In this document: positions 9,795 to 18,234 of the stretch, piece after piece
Layout: each line of letters opens with the position of its first letter
How positions within the stretch are numbered: position 1 is the stretch's first letter
Assembly (NCBI RefSeq): GCF_003337485.1
Contig: NZ_QPJJ01000008.1
Location: 1-64,000 of the forward strand
Direction: 5' to 3'
DNA from: Saliterribacillus persicus
Lineage (GTDB): Bacteria > Bacillota > Bacilli > Bacillales > Amphibacillaceae
DNA length: 64,000 nt
Notes under the pieces: model-generated
Seen by the model: the letters and a program-made list of their open reading frames with translations, nothing else
Told to the model about the DNA's origin: nothing
Databases searched by the model: none
Position numbers and translations under genes: made by a program

Positions 9795-9946
9795 TTTTAA
9801 TTCCCCCTATTTGTCCTATGATTAACTATTCCTGTTCTGAAAAGTTTTCAAACCTTTTTTTATGGAAAATCTTCTTTACTATTCTTTTTTATTATTCTTT
9901 ACTATATAGACGATTTCACTTTAAAAAAGTTACATTATTTAAAAGA

Positions 9947-10273
9947 TTATTCTTTATCTTCTAAAATAATTCCTAATTCTTTTATATTATTTCTAGTCGA
10001 ATCATCACCTAATTGATACAGCATACGATAGGCATCCACTATCCCTGCATCATAGGCATCATTTTCAGAATCGTTATGATAAGGCTTGAAAGGAATGTGG
10101 GTTCTCCAAAAAGAGCTTTGGTCTGCATCATGCATACCATTAAATACTTTTCTCAAAAGATATACTTCCGCTTCATCTGCATAAATTGTGAAATCATCAT
10201 TATTTCCATAGGGCACCTGGGAGATTTCTTGCGTTCCTACATTCACATAATATTTTTGTTTTTCTACTTTCAT
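9947..10273 (-). CDS. Conserved hypothetical protein
   Basis: A 108-residue soluble, acidic protein with no signal peptide, membrane segment or Cys. Family not recognised. The first 40 residues look like short beta strands (YYVNVGTQEISQVP, DFTIYADEAEVYLL) and the rest is helical, ending with ELGIILEDKE. AGGAG lies ahead of the ATG. It is followed by about 150 bases before the exported-protein gene, so it is probably its own unit or only loosely linked. Confidence 0.68.
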   Translation of the reverse strand: MKVEKQKYYVNVGTQEISQVPYGNNDDFTIYADEAEVYLLRKVFNGMHDADQSSFWRTHIPFKPYHNDSENDAYDAGIVDAYRMLYQLGDDSTRNNIKELGIILEDKE

Positions 10274-10338
10274 TTTTATTCAGCTCCTCATGCTTACTTT
10301 ACGTTTTTTTGAAAAATTTATACCTTTATAAATGACAA

Positions 10339-10368
10339 AAAACACATGCGCATAAACGCATGTGTTTT
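10339..10368. terminator. Terminator of the siderophore ATPase gene
   Basis: A 9-bp stem ACACATGCG / CGCATGTGT (10343-10351 and 10357-10365) with a T run on the minus-strand side, 15 bases past the stop at 10383. The plus-strand tail is short. Confidence 0.85.
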
Positions 10369-10382
10369 GGAATTTGACTATT

Positions 10383-11222
10383 TTATTGTGCACGAACTCG
10401 ACCTTGATATGACTCTGCGACTGCTTGCTTTATTAAACACCGTCCACGCCCGTGTGGAATACACATTGGTGTTCCAAACATCGGATCATACGTCACGTCA
10501 CATTTCATCTGAAACACATCATGAACGAGGTTACAGCTAATTATTTCTTCTGGTTTTCCTTGTGCATAGATCTTTTTATCTTTAATCGCTACAATATGGT
10601 GTGCATAACGACAAGCTAGGTTTAAATCATGTAATACCATAACAATGGTACTTTTTTTCCGCTCATTTAATTCAAACAATAAATCCAAAATATCAATTTG
10701 ATGAGTCATATCTAAATAAGTAGTTGGTTCATCTAACAGAATAGTATCTGTTTCTTGAGCAAGTGTCATCGCAATCCAAGCTCGTTGTCTTTGACCACCA
10801 GATAATGAGTCTACCGTACGTTCTTTTAAATCATTCATGTTGGTAGATGTTAATGCCTCTTGCACTGCTTTCTCATCTTCTAATGACCATTTTTTAAATA
10901 AGGTTTTATATGGGTGTCTTCCTTGTTTCACTAGATCTTCCACTGTTAATCCTTCTGGGCTTATCGGACTTTGTGGCAAGATAGATAATTGCTTTGCTAC
11001 GTCTTTAGTTGGCATTTTAGCAATATTTTCACCATTTAAAACAATGCCACCATCCTTAGGCTTTAAAAGACGTGCCAAAGAACGTAATAGTGTTGATTTA
11101 CCACAGCCATTACCACCAATAAAAACCGTAATTTCCCCTTTAGGGACTGTTATATTTAAATCGTCAATGATGACTTCTTCACCATATCCCAAAGTTAAAT
11201 CCTTAGCTACTAGTGTTTCCAT
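10383..11222 (-). CDS. yusV: Iron-siderophore ABC transporter ATP-binding protein (YusV/FecE-like)
   Basis: Cytoplasmic ATPase powering ferric-siderophore import. From the chosen start it has 279 residues. The Walker A GGNGCGKST is near residue 36, the Q-loop near 83, the signature LSGGQRQRAW near 138, Walker B TILLDEPTTYLD near 158 and the H-loop HDLN near 193. The C-terminal extension with two Cys (PMCIPHGRGRCL) is typical of FecE-like ATPases. ATG at 11222 follows GGGAGAGG; the open frame runs further to 11315 without a ribosome site. No permease or binding protein is adjacent, which fits B. subtilis YusV, a shared ATPase serving several siderophore permeases. A Fur box lies 100 bases upstream. 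Confidence 0.88.
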   Translation of the reverse strand: METLVAKDLTLGYGEEVIIDDLNITVPKGEITVFIGGNGCGKSTLLRSLARLLKPKDGGIVLNGENIAKMPTKDVAKQLSILPQSPISPEGLTVEDLVKQGRHPYKTLFKKWSLEDEKAVQEALTSTNMNDLKERTVDSLSGGQRQRAWIAMTLAQETDTILLDEPTTYLDMTHQIDILDLLFELNERKKSTIVMVLHDLNLACRYAHHIVAIKDKKIYAQGKPEEIISCNLVHDVFQMKCDVTYDPMFGTPMCIPHGRGRCLIKQAVAESYQGRVRAQ

Positions 11223-11321
11223 GTAAAACCTCTCCCTTTTATTCCGCTTGACACTTTCCCACTTTTTAAGGTTTTCTCTACTATTTAGTTTATTTGTTTT
11301 ACTCTTCTCTGTCAATGAATT

Positions 11322-11336
11322 TGATAATCTTTATCA
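11322..11336 (-). promoter_or_regulatory. Fur box
   Basis: TGATAATCTTTATCA fits the Bacillus Fur 7-1-7 consensus TGATAAT-N-ATTATCA with one mismatch. It lies 100 bases upstream of the siderophore ATPase, predicting repression when iron is replete. Confidence 0.78.
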
Positions 11337-11475
11337 ATTAAAATTTCATCCTCATAATTTCAATTTGCATCCACTACAGCAGCATAATTAAATTTTAAAT
11401 TCGTTACTAAACTTATAAAATCAACTCTTTGAACCATATATCATAACCTATGAGGTGGTCTTGGTTAAGGAAACT

Positions 11476-11631
11476 CTATTTTTTATTAATGCTCACTCCG
11501 ATTGAAAGCCCACCAATTATCGCTAATACAAATATATATCCTGAACTAACCTGAAACGCGAATTCCAAAATAGCAACGATAGCAAGCAAAATTAAACCAA
11601 TTATAAATAAGGATTTATTCGCAATTCCCAA
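11476..11631 (-). CDS. Small hydrophobic membrane protein, 51 residues, TTG start
   Basis: An open frame with a TTG start at 11631, eight bases or so after AAGGGGAGA, and a TAG stop at 11476. The product is mostly membrane: residues 7-26 (SLFIIGLILLAIVAILEF) and 30-47 (GYIFVLAIIGGLSIGVS) form two hydrophobic segments joined by a short loop, ending in NKK. No family recognised. The good ribosome site, tight fit to the intergenic gap and coherent two-helix pattern support a real gene. Confidence 0.6.
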   Translation of the reverse strand: MGIANKSLFIIGLILLAIVAILEFAFQVSSGYIFVLAIIGGLSIGVSINKK

Positions 11632-11876
11632 AAATATCTCCCCTTTATTTTGAACAATAATTCGACTAATTTTTATTGTATAGCGTATTTAAGTGTCATT
11701 CAAATTATGTTTTTTAATTATCTAAACCTTTTTCCATTAGAAATATGAGAAACAACTTTCGTTTTTATTTAAAATCGTATCCTTATATGCGCCAACCATA
11801 TACAACTAATGAAAAGTAGCTATTTATCTACAATAATTACCATACTAAAATTTTATCTTTCGTGTTATACTTTTAC

Positions 11877-11890
11877 CGAACTAACGTTCT
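11877..11890 (+). promoter_or_regulatory. LexA (DinR) operator
   Basis: CGAACTAACGTTCT matches the Gram-positive SOS box CGAAC-N4-GTTCG at all but the last base. It is 20 bases upstream of the Y-family polymerase start, overlapping the likely promoter. It predicts induction by DNA damage. Confidence 0.88.
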
Positions 11891-11910
11891 TATTTTGGAG
11901 GAAAAATTAA

Positions 11911-13161
11911 ATGGACTATACATCATTCCCTCGTAACAATGTGCTATGTATCGATATGCGGTCCTTTTATGCTAGCGTAGAGTGCGTAAAGCTCGGATTG
12001 GATCCAATGACAACTTTACTAGCAGTTGTTGGTGATGAAAATCGCTCTGGCAGTATTATCCTAGCGGCCTCACCTGCTCTTAAGAAAAAGCATGGCGTGA
12101 AAAATGTTAGTCGATATTTTGAGCTTCCCTCTGATCCCGATCTGCATATAGTGGAAGCCAAGATGGGAGATTATGTGCATGTATCCATTGAAATCACCAA
12201 GCTATTAAATCAATATGTTCCAATGGATGCTATTCATCCTTATTCTGTTGATGAATTATGGGTCACCGTGAATGGTTTAGAAAAATTATATGGAAATTAT
12301 CAGGATATTGCTAAAATGATTCAACAAGAACTTTTAGAAACGATGGGATTAACCTGTGCAATTGGGATTGGTGATAATAAATTTTTAGCAAAGGTAGTGA
12401 TGGATTTATATGCAAAAAAAACTGGTATTGCTGAATGTCGCTATGAAGATGTAGAAGAATTACTTTGGCCTACGCCAATTGAAGAAATATGGGGCATTGG
12501 CTCACGAATGATGCGTAACCTAAATCGCATGGGAATTGTAACTTTGGGTCAATTAGCAAACTTTCCTTTTGATCGGCTAAAAAAAAGATTCGGTGTAATG
12601 GGGGAACAGTTATATTGGCATGCATGGGGCGTCGATCTCAGCCCTGTCTATGGAAATTTCATACGGGAAGAGCAAAAAGGTTTTGGTCACGGCATTACAT
12701 TACTCAGAAATTATACAGCAGAAGAAGTGATGGTTTGTCTTCTTGAATTGTGTGAAGAAGTGTGTCGACGTGCCAGAACTAGTGGCCAAGCAGGAAGAAC
12801 CATTCAGCTAGGAATTGGTTACCAACAAGAGGTCGGTGGGGGGTTTAGTCGTTCTCGATCGGTCTATTTACCAACCAACATTACCATGGAAGTGTATAGA
12901 GTATGCTTACAATTATTTCATGAATTTTATGACAGGGTCACGAAGGTACGTAGAGTTTTTGTTACCTTAACTAACTTATCAGAGGATATCGAAACACAGC
13001 TAGACCTTTTCGATGATAAACCCAAAAACAAAGATATCGGGTATGTCATGGATCAGATCCGGGACACGTATGGATCTACTTCGATATTACGTGCTTCTAG
13101 TTATTTGGATGCTGGAATTACACGTGATCGCAGCAAAAAAATTGGTGGTCACTATGCATAA
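11911..13161 (+). CDS. Y-family DNA polymerase, UvrX/YqjW-type (UmuC homologue)
   Basis: Error-prone translesion DNA polymerase. The 416 residues are typical of Bacillus UvrX and YqjW. Palm motifs: CIDMRSFYASVEC near residue 14 (first catalytic Asp), and PYSVDELW near 111 where SVDE carries the catalytic acidic pair. The helix-hairpin-helix LWPTPIEEIWGIGSRMM follows near 185, with a little-finger domain after it. A C-terminal LDLFDD near residue 365 looks like a beta-clamp binding motif (QLDLF). The ribosome site is TGGAGG. A LexA box lies just upstream. The small YolD-like partner often next to these genes is absent, so this resembles chromosomal YqjW more than the prophage UvrX copy. Confidence 0.93.
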   Translation: MDYTSFPRNNVLCIDMRSFYASVECVKLGLDPMTTLLAVVGDENRSGSIILAASPALKKKHGVKNVSRYFELPSDPDLHIVEAKMGDYVHVSIEITKLLNQYVPMDAIHPYSVDELWVTVNGLEKLYGNYQDIAKMIQQELLETMGLTCAIGIGDNKFLAKVVMDLYAKKTGIAECRYEDVEELLWPTPIEEIWGIGSRMMRNLNRMGIVTLGQLANFPFDRLKKRFGVMGEQLYWHAWGVDLSPVYGNFIREEQKGFGHGITLLRNYTAEEVMVCLLELCEEVCRRARTSGQAGRTIQLGIGYQQEVGGGFSRSRSVYLPTNITMEVYRVCLQLFHEFYDRVTKVRRVFVTLTNLSEDIETQLDLFDDKPKNKDIGYVMDQIRDTYGSTSILRASSYLDAGITRDRSKKIGGHYA

Positions 13162-13229
13162 TGGCTTTTTTTCTATAATGAGCACCTTAGTCAATGAAGA
13201 GTTTGCCTTTAATAATTAGCTATAGATTA

Positions 13230-13307
13230 ACATCCTCTATCACCAAAATACTCTCTGATTAAGCGAAAAAAGAACATGACATGATCAGAATTGGTGATAA
13301 AGGATGT
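13230..13307. repeat. 78-bp imperfect palindrome between convergent uvrX and menE
   Basis: ACATCCTCTATCACCAA (13230-13246) and TTGGTGATAAAGGATGT (13291-13307) form a 17-bp stem with one mismatch. A shorter inner pair, TCTGAT (13253-13258) with ATCAGA, extends the hairpin. Neither side has a good T run, so it is not a classical terminator. It abuts the menE stop codon and could act as a bidirectional transcription barrier or be a small palindromic repeat element. Confidence 0.7.
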
Positions 13308-14780
13308 CTACCTCTCTAGATACAGTTCCTGAAGGCGATGCCTTACTAGTTTGTTGGTAGCATTTCTGGGCAATGCCTCCACAAAACAAAAATCCTTTGG
13401 TGTTTTAAAAGTAGCAAGTTTTTCTTTACAGAATTTTTCAAGCTCCTTCTTATTGATAGCTTGGCTACTAACCACAAAGGCTACTGGTACACTTCCCCAT
13501 TTTTCATCTGGAACACCCGTTACCCCTGCCTCTTTAATCAAGGGATGTGTCAAAAGAATATTTTCGATTTCTGCAGGATAAACATTTTCCCCACCAGACA
13601 CGATAAGGTCTTTTCTGCGGTCGACCACATATAAAAAGCCATCATTGTCTACATAACCAAGGTCGCCAGTATATAACCAATTAGACCTAAAGCTTTCCTT
13701 CGTTGCTATACTATTATTATGATACCCTAAAGCAACCATTGGTCCTTTCACTACAATTTCTCCAACAGTTAACGGCTCTAGCACTCCATCTTTTCCTCTA
13801 ATTTCTAATTCAGCTGGAAATAACGGTTTCCCGGCTGAACCAATTTTATCCATCGCATCAGTTGGTGCTAACGTTGAAATCTGAGAACAGGTTTCCGTCA
13901 TTCCATAAGTTTGAAAGATAGGTACCTGTTTTTCCTTTGCTTCTTCCAGTAAAGATAATGGAGCAGGACCTCCACCTAAAAGCATACACCGAAAAGTAGA
14001 AGGATAATTATCATCTCCAAGCTCTTCTAATAATCGTTTACACGTAAGCGAAACAACAGAGATAATCGAAACCTCTTTTGTCATAATTGCGTTATGGACA
14101 AAAGTGGCATCAAATTTTTCCATCAACAAGATCGGCATACCGTAAATAAGGCTCTTAAAAAGGCTCGAAAGTCCGCTAATATGGTATAACGGCAAGGAAA
14201 CCAACCATTTATCCTTGGTGTCGATTCCTAAATTTAAAGCAGAAGAAATAGCACTCCACCAATGATTTTCAAAGCTTTGCTCAACTGCCTTTGCCTTTCC
14301 AGTTGTTCCAGACGTATACATTAACGTTGCCACATCACTTAATTCTATATGAGTTTTGAACTGAGTTTTTACAACAGAGAGTTTTTCTATTTCAGAAGTA
14401 CAAACAACAGCAACCTTATCAGAAGTCACTTCAGCAACAGCTTCTTCGTATATAGAATCACATATAACAAGCGATACATCTGCATCCTCCACCTGATATT
14501 GCCATTCTTTTTTAGATAATTTTGTGTTTAACAAAACTAGTGGGCAATCTAAATAGGTGCATCCTAAAATAGCCACGACCATATCGAGAGAATTCTCCGC
14601 TAAAATAGCAACTTGACCTGTTAACTTTTTGCTGTAATGAACCTTTATTTTCCCAGCAAAGTCTTGCGCTTTTTCTCTCAATTCTCTATATGTAATTACT
14701 TCTCCAGAAACGGTTTCTACTGCAAGGCTTTCTGGTGTCAATTGTACTCTTTTATCCAACCAATGAAGCATCTCTTTCAT
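13308..14780 (-). CDS. menE: o-Succinylbenzoate-CoA ligase
   Basis: Activates o-succinylbenzoate with ATP and CoA in menaquinone synthesis. ANL-superfamily adenylate-forming enzyme of 490 residues. Visible motifs are the P-loop TLMYTSGTTGKAKAV (about 155-170), QTYGMTETCSQ near 290, WLYTGDLGYVDNDG near 370 and the C-terminal catalytic Lys region PKDFCFVEALPRNATNKLVR. I chose ATG at 14780 (MKEMLHWLDKR), which has GGAG upstream and matches family N-termini. The longer GTG frame to 14840 runs through a hairpin and is unlikely. Last gene of menF-menD-menH-menB-menE, 72 bases after menB. Confidence 0.95.
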   Translation of the reverse strand: MKEMLHWLDKRVQLTPESLAVETVSGEVITYRELREKAQDFAGKIKVHYSKKLTGQVAILAENSLDMVVAILGCTYLDCPLVLLNTKLSKKEWQYQVEDADVSLVICDSIYEEAVAEVTSDKVAVVCTSEIEKLSVVKTQFKTHIELSDVATLMYTSGTTGKAKAVEQSFENHWWSAISSALNLGIDTKDKWLVSLPLYHISGLSSLFKSLIYGMPILLMEKFDATFVHNAIMTKEVSIISVVSLTCKRLLEELGDDNYPSTFRCMLLGGGPAPLSLLEEAKEKQVPIFQTYGMTETCSQISTLAPTDAMDKIGSAGKPLFPAELEIRGKDGVLEPLTVGEIVVKGPMVALGYHNNSIATKESFRSNWLYTGDLGYVDNDGFLYVVDRRKDLIVSGGENVYPAEIENILLTHPLIKEAGVTGVPDEKWGSVPVAFVVSSQAINKKELEKFCKEKLATFKTPKDFCFVEALPRNATNKLVRHRLQELYLER

Positions 14781-14807
14781 ATCATCCAGCTCCGATCCAT
14801 AGAAAAT

Positions 14808-14839
14808 TGAATGACCAATGCAACAGCATTGGTCATTCA
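14808..14839 (-). promoter_or_regulatory. Perfect 14-bp intercistronic hairpin between menB and menE
   Basis: TGAATGACCAATGC and GCATTGGTCATTCA pair perfectly around a 4-base loop. On the minus strand it is followed by TTTTCT, a weak U tract. It may partly terminate or stabilise the menFDHB message and lower menE expression; this is inference. Confidence 0.7.
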
Positions 14840-14851
14840 CATCAAGCTTTA

Positions 14852-15664
14852 TTAAGGAAAACGAGGGAATTTTTTAAAGTCAGGCTTTCTTTTTTCTTTA
14901 AACGCGTCTCGCCCTTCTTTTGCTTCATCTGTGGTGTAGTATAATAATGTCGCATCGCCACCCATTTGCTGTAAACCAGCTAAGCCATCTGTATCTGCAT
15001 TGAGTGATGCTTTAAGAAAACGCAGCGCAGTTGGAGACTTCTCTAGCATTTCTTCGCACCATTGCAACGTCTCTTCTTCCAATTTTTCAAGTGGAACAAC
15101 TGTATTTACAAGTCCCATATCCAAAGCTTCTTGCGCATTATATTGACGACATAAGAACCAAATTTCTCTCGCCTTTTTTTGTCCAACGATTCGTGCTAAT
15201 AAACCGGCACCATATCCGGCATCAAAGCTTCCTACCTTTGGTCCGGTTTGTCCAAAAATAGCATTATCTGCTGCAATAGTTAGATCACAGACAACATGTA
15301 ACACATGTCCACCACCAATAGCATAACCAGATACCATTGCAACAACTGGTTTAGGAGTAACACGAATCAAGCGTTGTAAGTCTAGCACATTTAGACGAGG
15401 AACCTGATCGTCCCCAACATAACCACCGTGTCCGCGAACTTTTTGATCTCCTCCAGAACAAAACGCATCATCGCCAGCACCTGCTAGTACAATCACACCA
15501 ATACTTGAATCATCACGTGCATAAGAAAATGCATCAATTAATTCATTTACAGTCAACGGACGAAATGCATTTCGAACCTCAGGGCGATTAATTGTTATTT
15601 TAGCTATTCCATTATATGTTTCATATAAAATATCTTCGTAATTACGCTCATTTACCCATTCCAT
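14852..15664 (-). CDS. menB: 1,4-Dihydroxy-2-naphthoyl-CoA synthase
   Basis: Crotonase-fold enzyme that cyclises o-succinylbenzoyl-CoA to DHNA-CoA. The 270 residues match MenB. Characteristic segments are [17 protein letters not shown] near residue 68, the [20 protein letters not shown] oxyanion/bicarbonate region near 112-130, [12 protein letters not shown] near 140 and the C-terminal [13 protein letters not shown] tail. The start follows AGGAGG. It sits 14 bases after menH, in one transcription unit with menF and menD. Confidence 0.97.
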   Translation of the reverse strand: MEWVNERNYEDILYETYNGIAKITINRPEVRNAFRPLTVNELIDAFSYARDDSSIGVIVLAGAGDDAFCSGGDQKVRGHGGYVGDDQVPRLNVLDLQRLIRVTPKPVVAMVSGYAIGGGHVLHVVCDLTIAADNAIFGQTGPKVGSFDAGYGAGLLARIVGQKKAREIWFLCRQYNAQEALDMGLVNTVVPLEKLEEETLQWCEEMLEKSPTALRFLKASLNADTDGLAGLQQMGGDATLLYYTTDEAKEGRDAFKEKRKPDFKKFPRFP

Positions 15665-15678
15665 TTTATCAAATCCTC

Positions 15679-16485
15679 CTATATTTCTTGCTTTGAAATA
15701 AATTCACTTACTATTGTACCAAAAATTTTAGGTTGTTCCACATGAATTGCATGCCCACTGTCGGAAATTATCTGAAATTCACTATTTGGAAAAAGCTTAT
15801 GCATCTCTTTTCCAATCTTAACAAACTTCAAATCTAAGTCTCCAACAAGAATCAGAGTCGGAATTGGCAGCTTTTCTAAGTGCGTCCACCAATTAGGCAT
15901 GAATCCGGTTCCCATACCGGTTAAAGATAAGCTCAAACCAGTTGATGTTTGAGATAAACGTTCTTCTTTTATTTTTTTCTGAATGTCGTTTGGTAGTTGT
16001 GCCTGCGTTTCAAATAAAGGTAACCTTTCCCATTTATTAATAAAAGCAGGAATACCATCATCCAAAATCTCTTTAGCAGAAGCTAGATCCGCTTCTTGTC
16101 TTAATTTTCGATCCTGTTCTTCCTTTAATCCAGCAGTGCCACTCTCTATTACTAAGCTTAAAACCTTTTCCGGATATACACAAGCAAAGCTTAAAGCTGT
16201 TCTTCCGCCTAGCGAATATCCTAATAGGTGCGTTTTTTCTAGTTTTAATTTTTCCAAAATTATAGCAAGGTCATCACAAAATTGCAGCATAGAAATTACA
16301 CCATTTGTAACTGTTTTCCCATGACCCGGTAAATCCATTCGAATAACCTTATGCGACTCGTTTAAATAGGGAACGATCTCACTCCAGGTGTTGGTAGTAC
16401 CTGTGAAGCCATGAAATAATAACACAGGTATACCTTCCCCTTCTATTTCTAGCCAATATTTTCGATCCTTAATTGGAATATACAA
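15679..16485 (-). CDS. menH: SHCHC synthase, alpha/beta hydrolase (MenH)
   Basis: 268-residue alpha/beta hydrolase that eliminates pyruvate from SEPHCHC to give SHCHC. The HGFTG oxyanion motif is near residue 25, the nucleophile elbow GYSLGGR near 88-94, the catalytic Asp in VGDLDLKF near 215 and the catalytic His in [10 protein letters not shown] near 243. Position between menD and menB, with only 13 and 14-base gaps, makes the assignment secure although the fold itself is generic. Confidence 0.93.
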   Translation of the reverse strand: MYIPIKDRKYWLEIEGEGIPVLLFHGFTGTTNTWSEIVPYLNESHKVIRMDLPGHGKTVTNGVISMLQFCDDLAIILEKLKLEKTHLLGYSLGGRTALSFACVYPEKVLSLVIESGTAGLKEEQDRKLRQEADLASAKEILDDGIPAFINKWERLPLFETQAQLPNDIQKKIKEERLSQTSTGLSLSLTGMGTGFMPNWWTHLEKLPIPTLILVGDLDLKFVKIGKEMHKLFPNSEFQIISDSGHAIHVEQPKIFGTIVSEFISKQEI

Positions 16486-16498
16486 ATCGTCACCTACT

Positions 16499-18232
16499 TT
16501 ATTTCGAGGTTAATATTGTTTCGATGTCTTTCCACTTTTTCCTATGCCAGCTTACATTTTCTTCGCGATTTGTTTGAACTTCAATTAAAGAGATACCATT
16601 TTGCTCGTAGCTTTCCTTTAAACAATCTATATAACTCTGAAAAGAATCTGGCCGATGATAGTGCAGAGAATAAGTAGACGCAATTTGTTCAAATTGTATG
16701 TTGGACGGCGTTCCAAATAATGCTTCAAATTGTGATGTTTCACTACTAGCTTGCGGTAAGAAAGAAAAGATTCCGCCACCATTATTATTTATTAAAACGA
16801 TGGTAACGTTAAGAGATGTTTCTTTACTTAGCAACAAACCATTCACATCATGTAATAGTGAAATATCACCGATCAAAAGTGTCACTCTTTTACCATTTGC
16901 GGCTGCTCCAAAAGCAGAGGAAACGACACCATCAATACCATTCGCACCGCGATTAGCAAGAATTTCGATTTCCTTATTTGTGTGCATGAAAAAAGTATCT
17001 ACATCTCGAATCGGCATGCTATTTCCCACAAATAATATACTAGCAAAAGGTGCTGCTTCTTCTATTCCTAATACAGCATGGCCTTCTGTCAAATTTTCTG
17101 TAAAAGAGCGTTCTAACAAAATGCCTTTTGCTTTTTCATTCCAATCCTGCATCATCTCTAACCAAGAGGGATCAAAGTCAAACGAAGTAGAAATCCCATT
17201 TAATTGCTCTAGTAAAGAAGTAGCGTCACTATACAAATAATGGACAGTTTGATCCGTCGGCTCCCGGTATCCCTCGTATGGCTCAACAATAATGTGTTCG
17301 ACATCTTTTTGCGCTTCGACAAACTGACCATAAGCTTTTGAAACCGGCGCAGCTCCGAAACGAATAATTAGATCGATTTGCAAATGCTCACGTATGCTAG
17401 AGGATTTCAAAAACGCGTCATACGATTCTATAACTAATTTTTTCGGGTCAGGATGGCTTCTAAGCTTAGAAAGCGGATCAGCAAAGACTGGCAAATGAAA
17501 CAATTCAGCAATTTTTAAGATCGCTTTTGCTTGGCGTGCATCATCCTGTGGGCCACTTACAATAATGGTTCTTTGCTTATTTTTAAGAACAGATATCAGT
17601 CTTTTAATAGTAGAAGCATCGACGGTGATGGTACCACTTTCAAACCATCTTTTCTTTTGTCCTTTCCCCCACATATTTTCTACATGAAAGTCCGGAAGAA
17701 GCGGTTCTCTAAATGGCAAATTGACATGTACTGGACCTTTATTATGTTGCATTGCTGTATGTACTGCCCGAAAAGCTTGGTTTCTAGCATAAGAAAGCAT
17801 TCTTTCACTTGCTTCTGGTAACGCCATTTCATGAAACCATTTCACATAATTACCGTACATTTTAATTTGATCAATCGCTTGAGGTGCACCGTTATCTCTT
17901 AATTCGTGTGGACGATCTGCAGTTAACACAAGAATAGGTAGACGACTATAGTAAGCTTCAATAATCGCGGGAAAATAATTAGCAGCTGCTGTGCCTGAAG
18001 TACAAACTACAGCAACTGCTCGATTAGATTCTCTTGCAATTCCTAAAGCGAAAAAAGCAGCAGACCTTTCATCAATTTGAATCCATGTCTGTAAATCTTT
18101 ATGCTGACTACATAGCATTGCTAGAGGAGTAGATCTTGATCCAGGTGAAATGACAATATCCCTCACTCCACTTTCTACCAGCTCATCCACAAAATTAGCT
18201 ACATATCTTGTTAAAATTTCAGTATGTTTCAT
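16499..18232 (-). CDS. menD: SEPHCHC synthase, ThDP-dependent
   Basis: 577-residue thiamine diphosphate enzyme joining 2-oxoglutarate to isochorismate. Motifs include the N-terminal SPGSRSTPLAML near residue 29, the conserved Glu-bearing IDERSAAFFALGIAR near 52 and the C-terminal ThDP/Mg motif beginning GDISLLHD near 430, followed by NNNGGGIFSFLP. Length agrees with Bacillus MenD (about 580). It overlaps closely with its neighbours (2 bases after menF). Starts after GGGGATAAGG. Confidence 0.96.
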   Translation of the reverse strand: MKHTEILTRYVANFVDELVESGVRDIVISPGSRSTPLAMLCSQHKDLQTWIQIDERSAAFFALGIARESNRAVAVVCTSGTAAANYFPAIIEAYYSRLPILVLTADRPHELRDNGAPQAIDQIKMYGNYVKWFHEMALPEASERMLSYARNQAFRAVHTAMQHNKGPVHVNLPFREPLLPDFHVENMWGKGQKKRWFESGTITVDASTIKRLISVLKNKQRTIIVSGPQDDARQAKAILKIAELFHLPVFADPLSKLRSHPDPKKLVIESYDAFLKSSSIREHLQIDLIIRFGAAPVSKAYGQFVEAQKDVEHIIVEPYEGYREPTDQTVHYLYSDATSLLEQLNGISTSFDFDPSWLEMMQDWNEKAKGILLERSFTENLTEGHAVLGIEEAAPFASILFVGNSMPIRDVDTFFMHTNKEIEILANRGANGIDGVVSSAFGAAANGKRVTLLIGDISLLHDVNGLLLSKETSLNVTIVLINNNGGGIFSFLPQASSETSQFEALFGTPSNIQFEQIASTYSLHYHRPDSFQSYIDCLKESYEQNGISLIEVQTNREENVSWHRKKWKDIETILTSK

Positions 18233-18234
18233 CC

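Noticed and set aside
13013-13219. Plus-strand 68-codon ORF at the end of the Y-family polymerase
   Set aside because: Mostly an alternate frame of the polymerase gene. I checked whether it could be a YolD/YqzH partner; it is not.
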